A stretch of DNA of 38,406 nucleotides, from contig NZ_BQXY01000017.1 in the NCBI RefSeq assembly GCF_024341905.1, forward strand, positions 1 through 38,406, written 5' to 3'. The notes beneath the pieces were generated by a model. The model worked only from the letters and a program-made list of their open reading frames with translations. It did not search any database and had not been told where the DNA came from. A program made the translations under genes and the position numbers. Below, one piece after another: positions 15,513 through 23,367 of the stretch (positions are counted from its first letter, which is position 1; each line of letters starts with the position of its first letter). The DNA is from Clostridium folliculivorans. Lineage in GTDB: Bacteria; Bacillota; Clostridia; Clostridiales; Clostridiaceae.

Positions 15513-16460
15513 ATGTTAGAAATAGAAAAGCCAATAATCGAATGTGTTGAATCTAGCGATGACGGTACTTATGGTAAATTTGTTATCGAACCGCTAGAAA
15601 GAGGTTATGGAACAACTCTTGGTAATGCATTAAGAAGAATATTACTTTCTTCTTTACCAGGAGCTGCACCAACATCAGTAAAAATTGATGGTGTAGTCCA
15701 TGAGTTTTCTACAGTAACTGGTGTGAAGGAAGATGTTACAGAATTAATTCTTAATATGAAGTCCTTAGCTCTTAGAATGACTGGAGATGGCCCAAAAACT
15801 ATATATATTGATGCAAAAGGACCTGGAGTAGTTACAGGTGCTGATATAAAGACTGATGGTGATGTAGAAGTTGTTAGCGAAGATTTACATATCGCAACTT
15901 TAGATGAAAATGCTAAGTTGTATGTGGAAATTACCGTTAATAGAGGAAGAGGGTATGTTTCCCAAAATAAAAATAAGAGCGACAATCTTCCAATAGGTTC
16001 TATTGCAATGGACTCAATATATACTCCTGTAAAAAGAGTTAATTTCACAGTTGAAAATACTAGAGTTGGCCAAATCACAGATTATGATAAGTTAACTTTA
16101 GAAGTTTGGACTAATGGAACAATAAAGATTGAAGAAGCTATAAGCTTATCTGCAAAGATTCTTATAGAACACTTCAAGTTATTTATGACTCTTACAGACA
16201 ACACTAATGATGTTGAAATAATGATTGAAAAAGAAGAAGATAATAAAGAAAAAGTACTTGAAATGACTATAGAGGAGCTTGATTTATCAGTTAGATCATA
16301 TAACTGTTTAAAGAGAGCTGGTATAAACACTGTTCAAGAGCTTGCTCAAAGATCAATGGATGATATGATGAAGGTAAGAAACCTTGGTAAGAAGTCCCTT
16401 GAAGAAGTTGAAAGAAAGCTTAAAGAATTGGGTTTAGGTCTTAGATTAAATGACGAGTAG
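15513..16460 (+). CDS. rpoA: DNA-directed RNA polymerase subunit alpha
   Basis: The 315-residue product has the N-terminal dimerisation domain (EPLERGYGTTLGNALRRILLSSLPG near residues 27-51, marked by ERGYGTTLGNALRR). A flexible acidic linker near 232-245 joins it to the C-terminal helix-hairpin-helix domain (LDLSVRSYNCLKRAGINTV). The C-domain binds UP elements and activators. The ATG at 15513 fits AAAGGAGGG; an in-frame TTG at 15507 overlaps that region and is rejected. A 95-base gap separates it from rpsD. Confidence 0.97.
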   Translation: MLEIEKPIIECVESSDDGTYGKFVIEPLERGYGTTLGNALRRILLSSLPGAAPTSVKIDGVVHEFSTVTGVKEDVTELILNMKSLALRMTGDGPKTIYIDAKGPGVVTGADIKTDGDVEVVSEDLHIATLDENAKLYVEITVNRGRGYVSQNKNKSDNLPIGSIAMDSIYTPVKRVNFTVENTRVGQITDYDKLTLEVWTNGTIKIEEAISLSAKILIEHFKLFMTLTDNTNDVEIMIEKEEDNKEKVLEMTIEELDLSVRSYNCLKRAGINTVQELAQRSMDDMMKVRNLGKKSLEEVERKLKELGLGLRLNDE

Positions 16461-16476
16461 GTAAGGAGGTAAAGCT

Positions 16477-16818
16477 ATGGCAGGATATCGTAAGTTAGGT
16501 CGTCCTACTGATCAGAGAAAAGCTATGCTAAGAAACCTTGTTACAAGCTTCTTAAAGCATGGTAAAATAGAAACAACTGAAACAAGAGCTAAAGAAGCTA
16601 GAAGTCTTGCAGAAAAAATGATCACTCTTGCTAAAAGAGGAGATCTTCATGCAAGAAGACAGGTTTTGTCTTTTGTTACTGAAGAAGCAGTAGTGAAGAA
16701 CTTATTTGAAAATGTTGCTCCAAAATACACTGAGAGAAACGGTGGTTATACAAGAATGTATAAAGTTGGCCCAAGAAGAGGCGACGGAGCTGAAATAGTT
16801 ATACTTGAATTAGTATAA
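16477..16818 (+). CDS. rplQ: 50S ribosomal protein L17
   Basis: The 113-residue bacterial L17 starts MAGYRKLGRPTDQRKAMLRNL and has GKIETTETRAKEARSLAEKMITLAKRGDLHARRQ in the middle (landmark IETTETRAKEARSLAE). It ends TRMYKVGPRRGDGAEIVILELV in family style. L17 borders the exit tunnel on the 50S surface. It is the last gene of the alpha operon, and a terminator begins 7 bases after the stop. Confidence 0.97.
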   Translation: MAGYRKLGRPTDQRKAMLRNLVTSFLKHGKIETTETRAKEARSLAEKMITLAKRGDLHARRQVLSFVTEEAVVKNLFENVAPKYTERNGGYTRMYKVGPRRGDGAEIVILELV

Positions 16819-16824
16819 TTTACT

Positions 16825-16855
16825 GGGGATTAAGTTACGGCTTAGTCCCCATTTT
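16825..16855 (+). terminator. Rho-independent terminator of the alpha operon
   Basis: A 10-bp stem (16825-16834 with 16841-16850, one G-T pair) has a TTACGG loop and is followed by ATTTT. It closes the ribosomal-protein block before the ECF genes. Confidence 0.8.
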
Positions 16856-16898
16856 AACATATAATTTTATTTAGATGTATATTCATGTGTAAACAGTA

Positions 16899-16944
16899 TA
16901 GAAAACTGTTATTTTATAAAGTATAATAGACAATAGGTATTGTC
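16899..16944 (+). promoter_or_regulatory. Possible promoter and operator of the ECF operon
   Basis: A perfect -10 TATAAT is at 16922-16927, with only a weak -35 (TAGAAA) 17 bases upstream. A perfect inverted repeat GACAATA-GG-TATTGTC at 16929-16944 covers the expected start site. The repeat could be an operator or the first hairpin of the mRNA. No regulator can be named. Confidence 0.35.
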
Positions 16945-17015
16945 CATATTATAAAACTTATTCAACCACTAGTAAGCTTTATAATGTGATTAGATTTAAT
17001 TTTGGAGGAATTTCA

Positions 17016-17861
17016 ATGAGTGATAAGATGGTTGAATGTAAAGATCTCACTTTTAAATATGTAAATGGTGAAAATGGAGAAGAAAAGTATGCTATTAATG
17101 GTGTTAACTTAAGTGTTAAAAAAGGTGAATTTTTAGTTGTGCTTGGCCATAATGGCTCAGGAAAGTCCACAATTGCTAAACATATAAATGCATTACTTCT
17201 TCCTAGTGGAGGAAAAGTATATGTGGATGGGATTGACACATCTGATGCAAGTAATACTTGGGAAGTAAGAAAAAGAGCTGGAATGGTGTTTCAGAACCCT
17301 GATAATCAGATGGTAGCTACTATTGTAGAAGAAGATGTGGCTTTTGGACCTGAAAATTTAGGAATAGAACCTTCAGAAATAAGAAAAAGAGTAGATGATA
17401 GCTTAAAGAAAGTTGAAATGTACGAATATAGGAAGCATGCTCCTCATCTCTTATCAGGAGGACAAAAGCAAAGAATTGCAATAGCTGGTATTTTAGCGAT
17501 GAGACCACAATGTATAATATTAGATGAACCTACGGCTATGCTAGACCCTATAGGTAGAAAAGAAGTTATTAGTACTATAAAAGATGTTAATAAGACTTAT
17601 GGAATAACTATAATTCTTATAACTCATTATATGGACGAAGCTGCTGAAGCTGATAGAATAATCGTTATGGATCAAGGTAAGGTAATGATGGAAGGCGTTC
17701 CAAGAGAAGTGTTTTCACATGTTGAAACTATGAAGAATATAGGGTTGGATGTGCCTCAAGTTACAGAATTGGCTTATGAACTTCAAAAGTCAGGAATAAA
17801 TATAAGTACTAAAATATTAAATGTAGATGAGATGGTGGATGCATTATGTCAATTAAAATAG
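17016..17861 (+). CDS. ecfA1: ECF transporter ATPase EcfA1
   Basis: The 281-residue ATPase belongs to the shared energizing module of energy-coupling-factor vitamin and metal transporters. Walker A GHNGSGKST is at residues 44-52, then a Q-loop in FQNPDNQ, the signature LSGGQKQR, and Walker B with LDEPTAMLDP. The ATG at 17016 follows TGGAGG and gives the family start; an in-frame GTG at 16986 lies before that site. It overlaps ecfA2 by 16 bases. No substrate-binding S component is nearby, so this is a shared (group II) module. Confidence 0.94.
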   Translation: MSDKMVECKDLTFKYVNGENGEEKYAINGVNLSVKKGEFLVVLGHNGSGKSTIAKHINALLLPSGGKVYVDGIDTSDASNTWEVRKRAGMVFQNPDNQMVATIVEEDVAFGPENLGIEPSEIRKRVDDSLKKVEMYEYRKHAPHLLSGGQKQRIAIAGILAMRPQCIILDEPTAMLDPIGRKEVISTIKDVNKTYGITIILITHYMDEAAEADRIIVMDQGKVMMEGVPREVFSHVETMKNIGLDVPQVTELAYELQKSGINISTKILNVDEMVDALCQLK

Positions 17862-18703
17862 AAAACTTAACTCATATATATATGCCAAAATCACCTTTTG
17901 AGAAAAAAGCATTAGATGATGTATCATTAGAAATAATGGATGGTCAGTTTGTAGCTCTTATAGGTCATACTGGTTCAGGTAAATCAACGCTTATTCAGCA
18001 TTTAAATGGATTATTAAAACCATCTAGTGGAAAGATAATTGTTGATGATATAGATATAACTCAAAAAGGGGTAAAGCTTTCAGATATAAGAAAAAAAATA
18101 GGACTTGTATTCCAATATCCAGAATATCAACTTTTTGAAGAAACCATAGAAAAGGATATACAGTTTGGACCAAGGAACCTAGGACTATCAGAAGATGAAA
18201 TAGATAAAAGAGCTAAGAGAGCTATGAAAATGGTTGGTTTAGATTATGAGATGTATAAGGATAAATCACCATTTGAACTAAGCGGAGGTCAAAAAAGAAG
18301 AGTTGCTATAGCTGGAGTTGTGGCAATGGAGCCTAAAATATTAATATTAGATGAACCTACGGCTGGATTAGATCCTAAGGGTAGAGATGAGATACTAGAG
18401 CAGATAAATATACTTCATAAGGAATATAATATGACTATAATTCTGGTAAGTCATAGCATGGAAGATGTGGCAAAGCTGGCTGATAGAGTAATAGTAATGA
18501 ATAAGGGTAAATCTATATTAGATGGTGTCCCTTCTGAAATATTTAATAAAATTGAAGTATTAGAAGAAGTAGGATTAGCTGCACCACAGGTAACCTACTT
18601 AGTTAGAGCATTAAGAAATAAAGGTTTTAATATAAGCAGCAGTGTATTTACAGTAGAACAAGCTAAAGAAGCATTGCTACAATATATAAAAAATACCAAG
18701 TAG
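17846..18703 (+). CDS. ecfA2: ECF transporter ATPase EcfA2
   Basis: The 285-residue partner ATPase has Walker A GHTGSGKST at residues 40-48, FQYPEYQLFE as Q-loop, signature LSGGQKRR, and Walker B with LDEPTAGLDP. It pairs with EcfA1 as a heterodimer beneath EcfT. Its start lies inside the end of ecfA1 (16-base overlap), which suggests matched production of the two subunits. ecfT follows after 20 bases. Confidence 0.94.
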   Translation: MSIKIENLTHIYMPKSPFEKKALDDVSLEIMDGQFVALIGHTGSGKSTLIQHLNGLLKPSSGKIIVDDIDITQKGVKLSDIRKKIGLVFQYPEYQLFEETIEKDIQFGPRNLGLSEDEIDKRAKRAMKMVGLDYEMYKDKSPFELSGGQKRRVAIAGVVAMEPKILILDEPTAGLDPKGRDEILEQINILHKEYNMTIILVSHSMEDVAKLADRVIVMNKGKSILDGVPSEIFNKIEVLEEVGLAAPQVTYLVRALRNKGFNISSSVFTVEQAKEALLQYIKNTK

Positions 18704-18723
18704 GAAGGGAGATTAGGGATATT

Positions 18724-19536
18724 ATGCTAAAGGAAATTACAATAGGCCAGTATATACCTGGTGATTCGTTCATACATAAGTTAGATCCAAGAACTAAAAT
18801 ATTGATATCCATGCTTTTTATAGTTTCTCTTTTTATTATGAATAAATATGTTGGATATATTTTTGTTACAGCTTTCTTATGTGCATCAATATTATTTTCA
18901 CAAGTTCATGTAAGGTTTTTATATAGAGGGTTGAAACCTGTCTTTGTACTTATTTTGATAACTGCTGCATTAAATATCTTCATGATTCAAGGTAAGCCAG
19001 AGAATTTGCTTTTTGCTTGGAATTTCTTTAAAGTATATAAAGAGGGAATAGATACTGCGGTATTTATGACACTCAGACTTATATTCTTAATTTTAGGGAC
19101 ATCTCTATTAACATTAACCACATCCCCAATAGAATTAACTGATGGAATTGAGAATCTTCTTAATCCATTTAAGAAAATAGGGGTTCCAGCACATGAGCTT
19201 GCGATGATGATGACTATAGCATTGAGATTTATACCTACTTTAATGGATGAAACTGATAAAATAATGAAGGCTCAGCAAGCTAGAGGAGCTGATTTTGAAT
19301 CAGGTAATGTTATACAAAAGGCTAAGAGTTTGATTCCTTTATTAGTTCCTCTGTTCATAAGTTCATTTAGAAGAGCTGATGAGCTTGCCATGGCAATGGA
19401 AGCTAGATGCTATAGAGGTGGAGAAGGAAGAACAAGAATGAAGCAGCTAAAATATGAAGCTAGAGATGTTGTAGCTTATATTATTATAATTGCTTTACTA
19501 GTGATAAGTTTTTACGTTAGATTCGGAATAAGATAA
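18724..19536 (+). CDS. ecfT: ECF transporter transmembrane subunit EcfT
   Basis: The 270-residue membrane protein has several hydrophobic segments (for example around residues 27-60, 65-85 and 105-125, plus a last one near 245-265). The C-terminal coupling helices carry the two family Ala-Arg signatures, QQARGADFE and AMEARCYRGGEGR. These press on the ATPase grooves and couple ATP hydrolysis to toppling of the S component. It ends 13 bases before truA. Confidence 0.95.
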   Translation: MLKEITIGQYIPGDSFIHKLDPRTKILISMLFIVSLFIMNKYVGYIFVTAFLCASILFSQVHVRFLYRGLKPVFVLILITAALNIFMIQGKPENLLFAWNFFKVYKEGIDTAVFMTLRLIFLILGTSLLTLTTSPIELTDGIENLLNPFKKIGVPAHELAMMMTIALRFIPTLMDETDKIMKAQQARGADFESGNVIQKAKSLIPLLVPLFISSFRRADELAMAMEARCYRGGEGRTRMKQLKYEARDVVAYIIIIALLVISFYVRFGIR

Positions 19537-19549
19537 TTAGGTGATTTGG

Positions 19550-20284
19550 TTGAGAAATATAAAACTTGTTTTAGAGTATGATGGAACTGGTTATAATGGC
19601 TGGCAAAAGCAGAAACATGGGATGACTGTACAAGATAAGTTAGATAAGGCAATTAGAACTGTAACTAAAGAGGAGATAGAGACGCTAGGAAGCTCTAGAA
19701 CGGATTCTGGAGTTCATGCAAGAGGTTATGTAGTGAACTTTAGGACTAATAGCAGGATACCTGCTGAGAGGTTTAAGGATGCCCTTAATACAAAGCTACC
19801 AGATGATATCTTAGTTATATCATCTGAAGAGGTTTCAGATGAATTTCATGCTAGATATTCATCAAAGGGAAAAATGTATAGTTATACTGTAAGAAACAAT
19901 GAAGCACCAACCGTTATAGGAAGAAACTATTTTTACAATTATGAAGAAAAACTAGACATAGAGTCTATAAGAGTGGCCGCTCAATATTTTTTGGGAACTC
20001 ATGATTTTAAGGCTTTTCAAAATAAAGGTGGATCAGTGAAAACCACTGTTAGAACAATAACTCAGCTAGACATTGAAGTAAATGATGATATTATTAAATT
20101 TTACGTGGCAGGTAATGGTTTTTTATATAATATGGTTAGAATAATAGTAGGAACCTTAATGATGGTCGGTGTACATAAGATTGAGCCAAGTGATGTAAAG
20201 AAAATTATATCAGAGGGAATAAGACAAAAAGCTGGAAAGTCTGCACCAGCTTGTGGTTTATGTTTAGAAAAAGTTTTTTACTAA
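19550..20284 (+). CDS. truA: tRNA pseudouridine(38-40) synthase TruA
   Basis: The 244-residue enzyme converts uridines 38-40 of the tRNA anticodon arm to pseudouridine. The catalytic aspartate is Asp52 in SSRTDSGVHARG, and LEYDGTGYNGWQ opens the fold. The start is TTG at 19550: AGGTGA lies 5 bases before it and MRNIKL is the usual opening. A GTG at 19541 overlaps that site. The gene is the last in the ecfA1-ecfA2-ecfT-truA group. Confidence 0.94.
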   Translation: MRNIKLVLEYDGTGYNGWQKQKHGMTVQDKLDKAIRTVTKEEIETLGSSRTDSGVHARGYVVNFRTNSRIPAERFKDALNTKLPDDILVISSEEVSDEFHARYSSKGKMYSYTVRNNEAPTVIGRNYFYNYEEKLDIESIRVAAQYFLGTHDFKAFQNKGGSVKTTVRTITQLDIEVNDDIIKFYVAGNGFLYNMVRIIVGTLMMVGVHKIEPSDVKKIISEGIRQKAGKSAPACGLCLEKVFY

Positions 20285-20301
20285 ATTATTGATAAAAATT
20301 G

Positions 20302-20330
20302 TTGACACGCCCGTAAGCGTGTATTATAAT
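20302..20330 (+). promoter_or_regulatory. Consensus promoter of rplM-rpsI
   Basis: TTGACA (20302-20307), exactly 17 bases, then TATAAT (20325-20330): both hexamers are perfect. The spacer edge contains an inverted repeat ACACGC/GCGTGT (20305-20310 and 20317-20322). It should be a strong SigA promoter starting near 20337. Confidence 0.85.
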
Positions 20331-20336
20331 AGTCTA

Positions 20337-20441
20337 TGTTCGTGAGATACGTGTATAAGATCCACTTAGCATGGATCTTGACATTATAGATTTGACTATA
20401 TGCGTAAGCAAGCTTTAAAGAAAGTTCAGGGAGGGAAAACG
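20337..20441 (+). promoter_or_regulatory. L13-type leader of rplM-rpsI
   Basis: A leader of about 105 bases separates the consensus promoter from rplM. It holds a perfect 7-bp hairpin, AAGATCC with GGATCTT (20357-20363 and 20373-20379), and a 9-base loop. Firmicutes have a described L13 leader RNA at this position; matching this one to it is inference from position and hairpin only. Confidence 0.5.
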
Positions 20442-20876
20442 ATGAAATCATACATTGCAAAAGCTAATGAAGTTGAAAGAAAATGGTATGTCGTTGATGC
20501 TGCTGGAAAGCCACTAGGAAGAGTTGCTAGCCAAGTTGCTTCAATATTAAGAGGTAAGAATAAGCCAACATTTACTCCAAATGTTGATTGCGGAGATTTC
20601 GTAATAATTATAAATGCTGAAAAGGTTCTTTTAACTGGAAAGAAATTAGATCAAAAGTTTTTAAGAAAACACAGCCTTTATCCAGGTGGATTAAAAGAAA
20701 CTCCATATAGAGAAGTTTTAGATAAGAAGCCTGAATTTGCATTTGAAGAAGCTGTAAGAAGAATGCTTCCAAAAGGAGTTTTAGGAAGAAAAATGCTTAC
20801 AAAGCTAAAGGTTTATAGAGGTGCAGAACATAACCATGCAGCTCAAAATCCAGAAGTACTTGAATTAAAGTACTAA
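20442..20876 (+). CDS. rplM: 50S ribosomal protein L13
   Basis: The 144-residue product starts MKSYIAKANEVERKWYVVDA, the family opening, and has PLGRVASQVASILRGK and the C-terminal KLKVYRGAEHNHAAQNP. L13 is an early 50S assembly protein. The ATG at 20442 follows GGGAGGG; an upstream in-frame ATG at 20400 lies before that site and would add 14 residues foreign to the family. rpsI follows after 26 bases. Confidence 0.96.
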   Translation: MKSYIAKANEVERKWYVVDAAGKPLGRVASQVASILRGKNKPTFTPNVDCGDFVIIINAEKVLLTGKKLDQKFLRKHSLYPGGLKETPYREVLDKKPEFAFEEAVRRMLPKGVLGRKMLTKLKVYRGAEHNHAAQNPEVLELKY

Positions 20877-20902
20877 TTTGACGCTCGGGAGGAGGATTAG
20901 AA

Positions 20903-21295
20903 ATGGCAAAGGTTCAATACATGGCTACTGGAAGAAGAAAGAAATCAGTTGCAAGAGTTAGACTTGTTGCAGGTGAAGGTAAGGTAGTAATCAATAACAA
21001 AGATATAGAAACATATTTTGGTTTAGAAACTTTAAGAGTTATAGTTAATCAACCATTAGTATTAACTGGAACTAAAGATAAATTTGATGTTATAGTTAAT
21101 GTACATGGTGGTGGACTTACAGGTCAAGCAGGAGCTATAAGACATGGTATATCAAGAGCTCTAGTTAAATCTGATGAAGCAGTTAAGCCAGAAATAAAGA
21201 AAGCAGGATTCTTAACAAGAGATCCAAGAATGAAGGAAAGAAAGAAATACGGTCTTAAGAAAGCTAGAAGATCACCACAGTTCTCAAAGAGATAG
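20903..21295 (+). CDS. rpsI: 30S ribosomal protein S9
   Basis: The 130-residue product has YMATGRRKKSVARVRL at the start, VNVHGGGLTGQAGAIRHGISRAL in the middle (landmark HGGGLTGQAGAIRHGI), and the invariant tail KKARRSPQFSKR whose last arginine touches P-site tRNA. S9 is paired with L13 in most bacteria. GGAGGAGGA precedes the ATG, and a terminator begins 7 bases after the stop. Confidence 0.97.
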   Translation: MAKVQYMATGRRKKSVARVRLVAGEGKVVINNKDIETYFGLETLRVIVNQPLVLTGTKDKFDVIVNVHGGGLTGQAGAIRHGISRALVKSDEAVKPEIKKAGFLTRDPRMKERKKYGLKKARRSPQFSKR

Positions 21296-21301
21296 TATTT
21301 C

Positions 21302-21330
21302 AAAAAAAGAGGAGCAGTCCTCTTTTTTTT
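21302..21330 (+). terminator. Rho-independent terminator after rpsI
   Basis: A perfect 12-bp stem (A-run plus GAGGA, 21302-21313, with 21318-21329) has a GCAG loop and an eight-T tail. Confidence 0.9.
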
Positions 21331-21444
21331 ATGCCCAAATTTATAATTGGCAAACATATCTATAGATATACTTTTAAAATAGTGTATAAATCTATAAATA
21401 GTGCAGAAAATACTACAGATATGATTGTATTTATGGAGGTCATT

Positions 21445-22140
21445 ATGAGGAAGAGCATAGCTATATTATTTGTTTGCATAAGTATATTTTTCACTAATAC
21501 TGTAATTGTTAATGCAGTAGAGGACAAAACGAAACAAGTACAAAAGGTAGTATTAATAGACGCAGGACATGGAGGAATTGATGGCGGTGCTAAATCGAAG
21601 AATGGTATTATAGAAAAAGATATTAACCTATCTATATCCTTAAAGCTTAAAGACTATTTAGAGAAGAAGAATTATAAGGTCTACATGACAAGAGAAGATG
21701 ATAGTGGGTTATACGAAAAAGGAAATTCTGTGAGAGCAAAAAAAGTAGAAGATTTAACTAATAGAGTTAAATTAAAAGAAAGTACTAAATGCGATATATT
21801 TATAAGCATACATCAAAATATGTTCCCTCAGAGTAAATACTATGGAGCGCAGGTATGGCACGCAAGCAATGAAGAAAGTAAAAAGCTAGCTGATATCATT
21901 CAAAGTACACTAGTTGAGAAAATAGACAAAGATAATAAAAGGATAGCCAAAGCAGCTGGAGATCAATATAAAATTTTAAGAGATAATTTGGGTATACCAA
22001 GTGTTATAGTTGAATGTGGATTTTTGTCTAATCCAAATGAAGAACAACTTCTAAAAACAGAAGATTATCAAAAGAAATTAGCTGAAGCAATTAGCTACGG
22101 AGTAGATAAGTATTTTCAGTCTAAAAATGGTGTTGAATAA
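21445..22140 (+). CDS. cwlD: N-acetylmuramoyl-L-alanine amidase, CwlD type
   Basis: The 231-residue Amidase_3 enzyme has a signal peptide at residues 1-24 (hydrophobic IAILFVCISIFF). Zinc ligands are His42 (DAGHGG), Glu57 and His123 (SIHQN); the catalytic Glu190 is in IVECGFLSNP. CwlD strips stem peptides so muramic-delta-lactam can form in spore cortex, which is needed for germination. Its length and its position after rpsI match CwlD in spore-forming Firmicutes. The ATG at 21445 follows GGAGG; longer upstream starts lack a site and would bury the signal peptide. Confidence 0.88.
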   Translation: MRKSIAILFVCISIFFTNTVIVNAVEDKTKQVQKVVLIDAGHGGIDGGAKSKNGIIEKDINLSISLKLKDYLEKKNYKVYMTREDDSGLYEKGNSVRAKKVEDLTNRVKLKESTKCDIFISIHQNMFPQSKYYGAQVWHASNEESKKLADIIQSTLVEKIDKDNKRIAKAAGDQYKILRDNLGIPSVIVECGFLSNPNEEQLLKTEDYQKKLAEAISYGVDKYFQSKNGVE

Positions 22141-22180
22141 TCAAATTTCCTAGGAAATAATGTTTTTATACAGATATATA

Positions 22181-22233
22181 GAGAGTGTTTCAAAGTAATT
22201 ATTATCTAAATAACTCTGAAACAGTCTCTTTTT
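22181..22233 (+). terminator. Rho-independent terminator after cwlD
   Basis: Outer arms GAGAgTGTTTCA and TGAAACAgTCTC (22181-22192 and 22217-22228) enclose an AT-rich region with weak extra pairing. Five T follow. It reads on the plus strand only. Confidence 0.75.
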
Positions 22234-22298
22234 ATATTCTTAAAATGAGTATGACATACATAAGTTTGTAAGATGGGATATTTTATGATAAGCTATAC

Positions 22299-23108
22299 CT
22301 ATTTTTTTACAAGGTATTTTGATGTTATTATGTTTGTCGAGCTATCAGTGACTACCCAATAAGTATTTCCACGAATTAACGTTAATGGAGTGACTCCATC
22401 ACTTAGAAAAAAATTATTATCTCTCCAAAATATTTTTTGCACCTTTCCGCCAGTGAATAGAAAACCATCCCCATCTCCTTTATGAGAAAATATATCTTCG
22501 TGATTTATATTTTTTTCATCTACATATTGAATGACTAAGTTTGTAAAAGAGAGTTCTTTGTTTGTAACAATATTTTTTTCTGTTATAGGACCATTATAGT
22601 GAACATAACTTTCTCCATTATATGTAAAACTGGAGGAAATGCCTGCTTTATATTCTACAAAGACAGTATCACAATTGGATTTAAAATTAAATTTATATAA
22701 ATCTACCTTGTCCATAAAATTGAAATGAGGTATGTCTTTTAATGTTAGATTTTTAATCACATCTATGGAATCATTTCTCTCAATTTTCTTATTATAAAAA
22801 ACTGCCCAATACTCTATATAATTACTTTCTTTATTAAAAGTTTCATAGACTATATCACTAACTGTTACATTGGTTAGATCTTTTATTTTTACGGGAGAAT
22901 ACTTAATACCGATTACTGAATTTGATGATCCTACCTCTGCAATTCTTTCGCCTGTTATTGGAGATACACTGATACTGTTATGGGGAACTGAATTGGTTTT
23001 GTCCTTATTTATTATATGATGGAAATCATAAAATACTATTAATAAGAGTATTACTATCAATACGTATATTATTATGTCGTAAAGTTTAGGGGAAAGTTTT
23101 GTTTTCAT
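22299..23108 (-). CDS. DUF3048 (YerB-like) membrane-anchored protein
   Basis: The 269-residue product has a short basic N-terminus and one hydrophobic segment (about residues 9-27), with the rest predicted outside the membrane. The N-half has VSPITGERI and VSDIVYETF, resembling the PLTG and ADIVYE motifs of DUF3048. The C-half has NLVIQYVDE, DGDGFLFTGGKVQKIFW and GNTYWVV, which follow the DUF3048 C-terminal pattern. The usual N-terminal motif is degenerate here, and a membrane helix replaces the lipobox of YerB. Function is unknown. AAGGAGT lies before the ATG. Confidence 0.65.
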   Translation of the reverse strand: MKTKLSPKLYDIIIYVLIVILLLIVFYDFHHIINKDKTNSVPHNSISVSPITGERIAEVGSSNSVIGIKYSPVKIKDLTNVTVSDIVYETFNKESNYIEYWAVFYNKKIERNDSIDVIKNLTLKDIPHFNFMDKVDLYKFNFKSNCDTVFVEYKAGISSSFTYNGESYVHYNGPITEKNIVTNKELSFTNLVIQYVDEKNINHEDIFSHKGDGDGFLFTGGKVQKIFWRDNNFFLSDGVTPLTLIRGNTYWVVTDSSTNIITSKYLVKK

Positions 23109-23147
23109 GCCTACTCCTTAAAATAATGATATAATAGATTATAATTT

Positions 23148-23174
23148 AATTCTCAGCATAATATGCCAAGAATT
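23148..23174. promoter_or_regulatory. Palindrome between the DUF3048 gene and fumarase genes
   Basis: AATTCT, then GCATA-A-TATGC, then AGAATT make a 27-base dyad with only a 2x2 mismatch (CA/CA). It lies 40 bases upstream of the divergent minus-strand gene and could be an operator. An AT-rich TATAAT-like sequence adjoins it on both strands. Confidence 0.35.
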
Positions 23175-23367
23175 ATAATTTATATTTAAAGAATGGAACA
23201 CTTCAATCAAAAATTTGTTTTTAAGACTCCTCTGGGTTCAGAGAGTAGAATTTGAAAATATAAATTTAATTATGAAGTAGTTCATCAATAATATATGAAA
23301 TAATAAAGCAATTCTATATAATAATATGTTTAAGATAATTCTTATTAATATACTTGGGGAGGTCAAT

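Noticed and set aside
15605..16078. 157-codon minus-strand frame inside rpoA
   Set aside because: Antisense shadow; rpoA is intact and conserved throughout.
16986..17015. Longer ecfA1 start at GTG 16986
   Set aside because: It lies upstream of the TGGAGG site that serves the ATG at 17016 and adds ten residues not typical of the family.
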